A stretch of DNA of 64,000 bases from Deltaproteobacteria bacterium. Lineage in GTDB: Bacteria > Myxococcota_A > UBA9160 > UBA4427. The position numbers were made by a program, and so were the translations under genes. This document shows positions 57,749 to 64,000 of the stretch, one piece after another (position 1 is the stretch's first letter; each line of letters opens with the position of its first letter). Below the pieces are notes generated by a model. The model saw only the letters and a list, made by a program, of their open reading frames with translations. It was not told the DNA's origin and did not search any database. The stretch covers positions 1 to 64,000 of the forward strand of contig JADJOR010000006.1 of NCBI GenBank assembly GCA_016713665.1, written 5' to 3'.

Positions 57749-58405
57749 CTAAAGCAGTCGCAGCCGGCTGGCCTCATAGACCGCCTCGCCTCGCGACGAC
57801 ACTTCGAGCTTCTTGTAGATGTTCTTGATGTGCGAGGCGACGGTGTGGTGGGAAATGCCGAGCAGATTGGCGATCTCCGGGCCGCGATAGCCCTTGGATA
57901 CGAGATTCAGGACCTCCTGTTCGCGACCCGACAGGGCGACCGAAGGATCGATCGAAGGTCCGAGCGGTTCGCGGGAGCCCCGCGAGAATTGTTGTAGAAC
58001 CCGCCGCGCGATCGTCGGATGGATCGGGCTGCCGCCGGCACGAAGCAGGCGGATCGTGGCGATGAAATCCTCCGGGAGACTGTCCTTCAGCAGGTAGCCC
58101 GTGGCACCGGCCTCGAGACTTCGCATCACGTGGGCCTCGTCGCCGAAGATCGTGACGACCAGGGCGTCGAGTCCCGGATGCAGACGCCTCGCCTCGCGCA
58201 CGACATCGGCCCCGTCGCCATCCGGGAGTCCCAGATCGCACAACAGGACGTCGGCGGGCTGGCGCCGGAGCTCGGAAATTCCCTCGGCGCAGGACCCGAC
58301 GGCGGCCACGAGCGTGAACGAGGGATGAGAAGCGACGATCGACGCGAAGCGTTGCCGAAACGCAGGATCGTCCTCCACGATGAGGATGCGAGTCGAGCCC
58401 GTCAT
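57749..58405 (-). CDS. NarL/FixJ-type response regulator
   Basis: A 218-residue two-domain regulator. The receiver holds the acidic pair in VEDDPAF, phospho-acceptor D57 in LLCDLGLPDGDG and the conserved Lys in GYLLKDSLPEDF. The C-terminal LuxR-type helix-turn-helix reads LSGREQEVLNLVSKGYRGPE and IANLLGISHHTVASHIKNIYKKL. It is first in a two-gene operon with the sensor kinase and should bind promoters as a phosphorylated dimer. The adjacent surface-protein genes on the same strand are the obvious candidate regulon. Confidence 0.93.
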   Translation of the reverse strand: MTGSTRILIVEDDPAFRQRFASIVASHPSFTLVAAVGSCAEGISELRRQPADVLLCDLGLPDGDGADVVREARRLHPGLDALVVTIFGDEAHVMRSLEAGATGYLLKDSLPEDFIATIRLLRAGGSPIHPTIARRVLQQFSRGSREPLGPSIDPSVALSGREQEVLNLVSKGYRGPEIANLLGISHHTVASHIKNIYKKLEVSSRGEAVYEASRLRLL

Positions 58406-58552
58406 GATCGCCGACGCTACGCGTCCGACGAGTGAGCCGCCATCCCTCGATCGGGGGAGACCGGACGCTCCCGCCCCGTCCGAAAGGGGATCGTGTCCGG
58501 CGAGCTTCGGATGCGACCTTCCCCGGCCTCCGCGACGCGCCTCACACCGGCT

Positions 58553-59782
58553 TCAGCTCTCGATCGCCGCTCCGACGAAATCGAGAGCGCCTTCGGTCGG
58601 TGAGGGCTGCTCGTACGGAAAGCGGCGGATGTCCGCCGTCGCCTCTTCCGGCGCGTAGCGCCGGACGGCCTGGGGCTCCCGGCAATAGGCAAAGGCCGCC
58701 GCACAGTAGTCGTCGGACCGCTCGGCGATCGCCCAGTCCGCCGCGAAGGCGCCCTGGGAGCGCCGCCAGCCCGCGCCGGCGACGGGATGCCCGGCGTCGA
58801 TCGCCGCCCGCTTCGCCTCCTCGCCGGGCAGCACGAAGACGGCGCCGATCTGCTGGATCGTGACCCGCAGGCTCTCCCGGAAGACGATCGGGTCCGCGAG
58901 ATGCCAGCGGTAGAAGCTCGTCAGGTCCGGCATGCGGCGGTCGGGACGGGCGGGATCCCGGATCTCGAAAGGGACGCCGGCGTGGGGCGTCTGATGCGGA
59001 CCCATGGCCCAGGCGGTGCCGACGTAGTCCTCGAGGCCGGTCCCGCAGATCGTCGGCAGCGGGTCTTCGCCGTCGAAGTACAGCTTGACCTCGCCCTCGC
59101 CGTACCAGGCGAAGAGCTCGTCCTGCAAGACGCGGATGCCGACGACCGAGCCCAGGAAGCGGCCCGGTCCACGCAGCCCCTCGAAGATCACGAAGTCGCG
59201 CTTCGGGACGGTCGGATTCTCGCGGCGATAGGCGACGTGGAGATACGAGGGCTCGCGCTCCGGCGCAGCCGGGTCGCGGCGATCCCGGGCGTCCGCGCCT
59301 CGATCGAGCGTGTAGTCGATCTGGTAGTAGAGCAGCAGCCGGCTCGTCGACTCGTTGACGAGCTCGACGCGGATCCGTCGCTCGAAGGGCATCGGGTAGT
59401 ACGCGTTGAAGCCGCGGCCTTCCTGGATCGCCGAGAGCGCCGTCACGAGCGGGACGGGACGCCCGAGCGGGACGCCGAAGAAGTCGACGACGGGGACGCT
59501 GATCGAGGGCGCGTCGAGCCCGTCGTAGAAGACCTCGAGCCGGACCGCCCGCATCCGCTCGGGCGGCGCCGGCGGGATCGTGAGCCAGACGTGGCGGATC
59601 GTGCCCGGGCCCTCGAGATCGGCGAGCACGACGCGCTCGCCGGCCTCGAGCTCCCGGGACGGCGCGCCCTTGCGCCCGCCGTGGGCCGAGCCGCCGGCGC
59701 CGCGGGCGCCCGTCGGATTCTCGAAGGAGACCGAGCGGCTCTCGAGGGCGAGATCGATCCGGGACGGGTCGGACCAGGGCAT
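58553..59782 (-). CDS. DUF2961 / glycoside hydrolase family 172 protein
   Basis: A 409-residue protein. The start at 59782 is preferred over upstream ATGs because GAGG lies 6 bases before it. It has the family N-terminal block SVSFENPTGARGAGG, then GPGTIRHVWLTIPP, VVDFFGVPLG, a central GEGEVKLYFDGEDPLPTICG and GTGLEDYVGTAW, where the two Glu residues (GEGE and GLED) match the catalytic acids of GH172. Described members act on fructose-, furanose- or arabinan-containing sugars. There is no signal peptide, so it should be cytoplasmic. Function in this organism is unknown; no sugar transporter genes are adjacent. Confidence 0.8.
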   Translation of the reverse strand: MPWSDPSRIDLALESRSVSFENPTGARGAGGSAHGGRKGAPSRELEAGERVVLADLEGPGTIRHVWLTIPPAPPERMRAVRLEVFYDGLDAPSISVPVVDFFGVPLGRPVPLVTALSAIQEGRGFNAYYPMPFERRIRVELVNESTSRLLLYYQIDYTLDRGADARDRRDPAAPEREPSYLHVAYRRENPTVPKRDFVIFEGLRGPGRFLGSVVGIRVLQDELFAWYGEGEVKLYFDGEDPLPTICGTGLEDYVGTAWAMGPHQTPHAGVPFEIRDPARPDRRMPDLTSFYRWHLADPIVFRESLRVTIQQIGAVFVLPGEEAKRAAIDAGHPVAGAGWRRSQGAFAADWAIAERSDDYCAAAFAYCREPQAVRRYAPEEATADIRRFPYEQPSPTEGALDFVGAAIES

Positions 59783-59932
59783 GAGGGACCTCGACGGGGC
59801 GGCCATTCGCGGCCGCGCGCAGGGACTGCCATCGAACCGAATGCCGCGCGCTTCGTAAAGCCCCGTCGTCATGCCCGCGGCGCGATGGCGTAGGCGCTGC
59901 TCGACTCGGACCGTCCCGCTCGCTCGCCGGGC

Positions 59933-61049
59933 TCAGAACCCGAGCTCGAGCTGTGGCCCCGCCGGCCGGCGGAAGGCCGCCGTCGAGAGCGCCGGCCGCG
60001 GCGAGTCGAGTCCGTGCTTGCGCGCCCAGATCCGGAAGGTCGCGCCGATCTGGTCCGCGAAATGGCCTTCGCCGCGCATCCGGGTCCCGAAGCGCGGATC
60101 GTTGAGGCGGCCGTCGCGGAGGCTCTCGAGGCGGTGGAGGACCTTGTTCCGGCGCAGGGGCTGATGGGTCCGCAGCCAGTCGTCGAAGAGCGTCTTCAGG
60201 CCGAAGGGCAGGCGCAGCACGATGTAGCCCGCGTGGCTCGCCCCGGCGTTCTTCGCGGCCTCGAGGATCGCGGGCATCTCGTGGTCCGTGAGTCCAGGAA
60301 TGACCGGCCCGAGGATCACCCCGGTCGGGATCCCCGCCCGCGCAAGCGTCTCGACCGCGCGCAGGCGCTCGCGGATCGACGAGGCCCGCGGCTCGAGCGT
60401 CCGCTGGATCTCGGGGTCGAGGCTCCCGATCGAGAGCGAGACCGAGACGGCGCCGACCGACGCGAGCGCCTGGAAGAGATCGACGTCGCGCGTCACGAGC
60501 GCGTTCTTCGTGATCACGGCGATCGGATTGCGGAACTCGGCGAAGACCTCGACGCAACGCCGCGTCAGCCGAAGCCGCCGCTCGACCGGTTGATAGGCGT
60601 CGGTCACCCCCGAGAGCGCCACGACCTGGGGCACCCAGCGCGACGCCGCGAGCTCGCGCCGCAGCAGCTCGGGCGCCCGCTCCTTGACCAGGATCTTCGT
60701 CTCGAAGTCGAGCCCCGCCGAGTAGCCGAGGTATTCGTGGGTCGGTCGCGCATAACAATAGGCACAGCCGTGCTCGCAGCCGCGGTAGGGGTTCAGGCTC
60801 GCGTCGAAGGGAATGTCGGGGCTCTGATTGAAGGTCAGCGCGGTCCGCGCGGGGTCCGGGAGGAATCGGGTCCGGGGGAGGGCGTCGGCGTCGGTTCCCG
60901 CATCATCGGCCCGGCTCGCCTCGGCCAGGGCCTCGAGGTCGGCCTCGAGCGTGAAGCGCTCGAAGCGGCCCGTCGGGTTCTCCTGGGCGCCGCGGCCCTT
61001 GCGCGGGAGGGCGGGCTCGAGCGTCGGCGGAACGGGGCTTGGGCTGCAT
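59933..61049 (-). CDS. PA0069-family radical SAM protein, start frameshifted
   Basis: About 370 residues. The radical SAM motif is CEHGCAYCY (Cx3Cx2C), inside NPYRGCEHGCAYCYARPTHE, preceded by the family opening KGRGAQENPTGRFE and SPDIPFDASLNPY. VVALSGVTDAYQPVERRLRL and VSLSIGSLDPEIQRTLEPR confirm the PA0069/SPL-like subgroup, whose substrates are unknown. The coding frame has no start codon near its N-terminus; the ATG at 61049 (MQPKP) is one base out of frame. Removing one C from the CCCC run at about 61,033 gives MQPKPVPPTLEPALPRKGRG, the expected beginning. A sequencing indel is the simplest reason. Confidence 0.82.
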
Positions 61050-61152
61050 GAAGGGCGAAAGTAAGGAGAAAACGAGTCCCGGGCAAGCCGTCGGTCGGGA
61101 TCCGCCGCACGATCCGAGGCGATTCGCGGCACCGAGCCCCGAACGGCCGCGA

Positions 61153-63738
61153 TCAGGCCGTCGGTTGCGGGTCCAGATACGCCTCGAGCTCGCGTCCGAG
61201 GCGCGCGGCGCCTTGCCGGGCGATCGCGAGCTCCTCGCTGATCTGGCGCAGCGTGCGGGGGCCGGCGGCGAGGGGGTGGGTCTTGAAGAAGGCCGTGATC
61301 TCGCGGGCGCGCTCGGGGGGGAGGGCCATGCCCGTCGCGGCGGCGACCCGGGCGAGCAGGATCGGAGGCCACTCGCGTTCGAGCCGTTTCCAGACGCGCT
61401 GGAGCCGCGTCCAGGCGGGGGCGGCCGCGTCGGGGGAGGCGAGCAGCGCGACGAGCAGGCCGGCGCGGTCGACGGACGGGGCGAGGTTCCGGTCGACGAC
61501 GGCGTCGAGGCCCGCGCCGATCGCTTCCTCGCCTTCGAAGGCCGCGAGGCCGAGCAGCCAACGACGTCGCGCCTGTGGCGTCGCGGCCTGGCCGACGGCG
61601 GCGCGGTACGCGCGCTGGAGGGCGGCATCGCCGCGGCGCGCCGCGATCTGGACGATCGCGTCGGCGAGCTCGGGTGCGAGCGGCGTGCGGCCGGTGAGTG
61701 TCTCGGCCGTTCGACGCGCGGCCTCGACGCCGATCGCCTCCGAGCGACCGAGGCCACCGACGAGCGACAGGATCTGGGCGCGGCGCTCGCGCCGGCTGCG
61801 GTCGTCACCCGGTTCGGCCTCGAAGCCGAGGGCGTCGACCTGGGCTCCGAAATAGACCTCGATCCAGGCACGCAGCCGCGCCTCGAGCGCGGTTCCCGCG
61901 GTCGGGACGACGCGTTGGAAGATCCGGGCCAGCACGCGCTCGATCGCCGCGAGGACGTCGGGGTCCTCCTCTTCGCCGAGGCACGCCACGAGATCGAGTA
62001 GCGGGGCGAGCTTCGCCTGACCCGCGCGTGCGAGGGCCCATTGATGACCGACGAGGCCGATCCGCTCGAGGGGCGAGAGGCTCGTCTTCGCGGCGAGCAG
62101 ATCCTGCCACTCGGACTCGCCGTGCCCCACCCGGAAGAAGCCCGCTTCGCCCGCATTGCCGTAGATCCAGGTCAGCCCGGCGCCCTGGCCGGGGGCCGTG
62201 TCGCGGGCCTTCGAGAAGAGATGGCGCACCGCGCGGGCGTTGCCGTCGTCGCCGCGGCCGACCCGGCCGATCCAGGGAATCGGCCAGCGCACCGCAGCCC
62301 CGCCGGCGCGGACTGGCCGCGCCCGGAAGCGCTCCTGCCGCAGGACGATCACGTCGCGATCGCCGTCGCTCCTGCGCTCGACGCGCACCAGCGGAAAGCC
62401 CGTCTGCAGCGTCCACGGCGCCACGATCTTCTCGATCGGCTCGTCGCAGACCTCGGCCAGCGCGCTCCAGAGATCCGACGCGGTCGCGGCGCGCTCCCGA
62501 TGGCGCCGCAGGTAGAGCTGCACACCCTCGCGGAAGCGCTCGCTGCCGAGATACTGCTCGAGCATGCGCAGGACCGACGCGCCCTTGGTGTAGGTGATGG
62601 CGTCGAAGTTCTCGTGGGCCTCCTTCGCGTCGCGGACGGGCGGGGCGATCGGGTGGCTCGTCGCGAGGGCGTCCTGCTCGAGGGCCTCCTCGCGGCGGTG
62701 GGCGAAGGATTGCCAGACGCGCCAATCGCCCTGCCAGCCGTCGAGGATCTCGTAGGCCATCCAGGTCGCGAAGGACTCGTTGAGCCAGAGGTCGTTCCAC
62801 CAGGCCATCGTCACGAGATTCCCGAACCACATGTGGGCGAGCTCGTGGGCGATCGTCTCGGCCGAGCGGAAGAGCTCCGCGGGGCTCGCCTGCGCCGCGT
62901 CGAGGAGCAGCACCGAGTCCCGGAAGAAGACCGCGCCCGCGTTCTCCATCGCGCCGAAGGCGAAGTCCGGGAGCGCCAGCAGGTCGAGCTTGGGATAGGG
63001 ATGCGGGATCTCGAACCAGCGCTCGAGGCGCTCGAGGCTCTCGGCGGCGGCCTCGCGGGCGAAGGAGGCGAGGATCTGGCGGCCGGGCAGCGTGTAGACA
63101 CGGATCGGCGTCGGGCCGACGTGGAGCGCCGGGCCGGCTTCGAAGGGACCGACGGCGAGGGCCACGAGATAGGCGGAGAGCGGCGGGGTCGGTTGGAAGT
63201 GGACCGTCTTGCGGCCCCGCTCGGCCTCTTCCTCGAACTCGATCGGCGCATTCGAGAGGACCGTCGCGTCCGCGGGCACCGTCGCCGAGATCCGGTAGCG
63301 CAGCTTGATCGCGGGCTCGTCGAAGGCGGGGAAGAAGCGCCGGGCGTCGGTCGGGCAGAGCTGGGTCGCGAGCCACGGGCTCGCGTCGTCCGCGCTCCGG
63401 TAGAGCCCGCGCAGATCCCGCCGCACGCGTCCGCGAAAGGCGAGCTCGAGGCGGATCGAGCCCGCCGCGAGCCTGCGCGCGAATCGCAGCCGCACCACCT
63501 CCCGATCGCGCTGCCACTCGACGCGGGCGCGGATCGCCTGGCCGTCGCTGCGCGCGACGGCCCGCGCGACGACGAGGTCGGCGGCGTGGAGCTCGAGGGC
63601 GTCGGTCGCCCGATCGAGCTGGAGCGCATAACGCACCTCGCCGCGAAAGTCCTTGCGGCGCGGATCGAGCTCGAAGCGCAGCTCGGCGGATTGAGGGCGG
63701 ACGGAAGGGGAGAGGCGATGCTTCGAGCGGCTCGGCAA
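61153..63738 (-). CDS. M1 family metallo-aminopeptidase
   Basis: An 861-residue zinc aminopeptidase. The exopeptidase motif is FGAMENAGAVFF and the zinc site is HELAHMWFGNLVTMAWWNDL followed by WLNESFA, giving HExxH and the third ligand Glu. A late catalytic Tyr lies in FDAITYTKGASVL. N-terminal beta domain, thermolysin-like domain and a long helical C-terminal domain are all present, the layout of tricorn-interacting-factor/APE-type M1 enzymes. No signal peptide, so it works in the cytoplasm on peptides. It stands 104 bases upstream of the radical SAM gene, same strand. Confidence 0.95.
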   Translation of the reverse strand: MPSRSKHRLSPSVRPQSAELRFELDPRRKDFRGEVRYALQLDRATDALELHAADLVVARAVARSDGQAIRARVEWQRDREVVRLRFARRLAAGSIRLELAFRGRVRRDLRGLYRSADDASPWLATQLCPTDARRFFPAFDEPAIKLRYRISATVPADATVLSNAPIEFEEEAERGRKTVHFQPTPPLSAYLVALAVGPFEAGPALHVGPTPIRVYTLPGRQILASFAREAAAESLERLERWFEIPHPYPKLDLLALPDFAFGAMENAGAVFFRDSVLLLDAAQASPAELFRSAETIAHELAHMWFGNLVTMAWWNDLWLNESFATWMAYEILDGWQGDWRVWQSFAHRREEALEQDALATSHPIAPPVRDAKEAHENFDAITYTKGASVLRMLEQYLGSERFREGVQLYLRRHRERAATASDLWSALAEVCDEPIEKIVAPWTLQTGFPLVRVERRSDGDRDVIVLRQERFRARPVRAGGAAVRWPIPWIGRVGRGDDGNARAVRHLFSKARDTAPGQGAGLTWIYGNAGEAGFFRVGHGESEWQDLLAAKTSLSPLERIGLVGHQWALARAGQAKLAPLLDLVACLGEEEDPDVLAAIERVLARIFQRVVPTAGTALEARLRAWIEVYFGAQVDALGFEAEPGDDRSRRERRAQILSLVGGLGRSEAIGVEAARRTAETLTGRTPLAPELADAIVQIAARRGDAALQRAYRAAVGQAATPQARRRWLLGLAAFEGEEAIGAGLDAVVDRNLAPSVDRAGLLVALLASPDAAAPAWTRLQRVWKRLEREWPPILLARVAAATGMALPPERAREITAFFKTHPLAAGPRTLRQISEELAIARQGAARLGRELEAYLDPQPTA

Positions 63739-63814
63739 ACGGACCTCCGCGGCGCGGGCCCGGGGAGCGGGCGGCGCCGTGTCCCGGGAGCTTCGCCGGA
63801 GCGGCCGACCGGCG

Positions 63815-64000
63815 TCAACCGCCGCGCGACGTTTGGAGGACGTCCCAGACCGCGCGCAGCTGACCGAGCCCCTCGCGGAGCTGGACCCGCCACCCCGGCT
63901 TCGGGCCGGGGGCCGGGAGGCCCCAGGCCTCGAGGGCGTGCGCGCGGGCGAGGAACAGCGTCCGGGGCAGGTGGAAGGGCTGGGTGACGAGCAGGATGCG
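63815..64000 (-). CDS. YdcF/DUF218-like protein, C-terminal part only
   Basis: Only the last 61 residues are inside the window; the 5' end lies beyond 64,000. The visible part starts RILLVTQPFHLPRTLFLARA, which matches the late conserved strand of the DUF218 (YdcF/SanA-like) domain, LLVTSxFHxxRaxxxA, with Gln at the Ser position. It ends LRAVWDVLQTSRGG at the TGA 63815-63817. Members are membrane-associated or cytoplasmic proteins with unclear enzymatic roles in envelope biology. It is followed after 76 bases by the M1 aminopeptidase gene on the same strand. Confidence 0.6.
   Translation of the reverse strand, partial: RILLVTQPFHLPRTLFLARAHALEAWGLPAPGPKPGWRVQLREGLGQLRAVWDVLQTSRGG

Overview
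This is 64 kb of GC-rich bacterial DNA with dense, mostly short-spaced genes on both strands. The gene content suggests an uncultured Myxococcota- or Deltaproteobacteria-like organism: several acyl-CoA dehydrogenases, a CoA transferase/racemase, PilZ and hybrid-kinase signalling, PEP-CTERM-type surface proteins and Cys-rich repeat proteins. That placement is an inference from gene content, not from a marker-gene tree. I saw no rRNA, tRNA, CRISPR array, transposase or phage module.

Layout. 1-2.1 kb: a frameshifted SpvB/Rhs-like 5' end and a multiply frameshifted amidohydrolase. 2.3-9.7 kb: a KshA-like Rieske oxygenase, a PilZ protein, an OmpA-type lipoprotein, leuS, a PEP-synthase/PPDK regulatory protein, a YacP-like NYN protein and a small membrane protein. 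9.8-15.3 kb: aguB-aguA (agmatine to putrescine) and a complete E. coli-type frdABCD operon. 15.5-24.1 kb: a signalling block containing a PilZ + LuxD-like acyltransferase + methyltransferase fusion, a membrane hybrid kinase with two kinase cores, and a low-GC winged-helix/ATPase/TPR regulator. 24.2-35.2 kb: a two-gene acyl-CoA dehydrogenase pair, bolA, a cupin, a secreted beta-helix protein, an alpha/beta hydrolase, a TIM-barrel isomerase, a TetR regulator divergent from a molybdopterin oxidoreductase, an SDR and a DHH phosphoesterase. 35.3-46.5 kb: pabB, a HAD nucleotidase-like protein, an acyl-CoA ligase, a CaiB/BaiF racemase, a Nudix protein, a hydrolase, a cupin, a 3-methyladenine glycosylase and sucA. 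46.7-58.4 kb: a surface-protein block (Cys-rich 115-residue repeats, a VPGPG-tailed protein, two further beta-helix proteins, one fused behind a PEP-CTERM protein) with a NarL-type response regulator and 7TM kinase directly upstream on the same strand, interrupted by a second acyl-CoA dehydrogenase pair. 58.5-64 kb: a GH172/DUF2961 protein, a PA0069-type radical SAM protein, an M1 aminopeptidase and the 3' end of a YdcF/DUF218-like gene.

How the parts may fit. The Rieske oxygenase, acyl-CoA ligase, methylacyl-CoA racemase-like protein and two heteromeric-looking acyl-CoA dehydrogenase pairs are what steroid or branched side-chain beta-oxidation uses, but they are scattered and the link is inferred. 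The most original items are the fusion at 15.5-18.0 kb, which has both an intact c-di-GMP-binding signature and an intact LuxD-like catalytic triad, and the secreted beta-helix family with invariant Cys pairs, one member of which is fused in frame behind a complete PEP-CTERM signal.

Sequence quality. Frames break at about 216 bp, at several points in 945-2125, at a C-run near 28,675 and at a C-run near 61,035, and two convergent genes at about 33.6 kb both lack a stop at the expected place. Uncorrected indels are a likely cause, so these genes should be read with that in mind.
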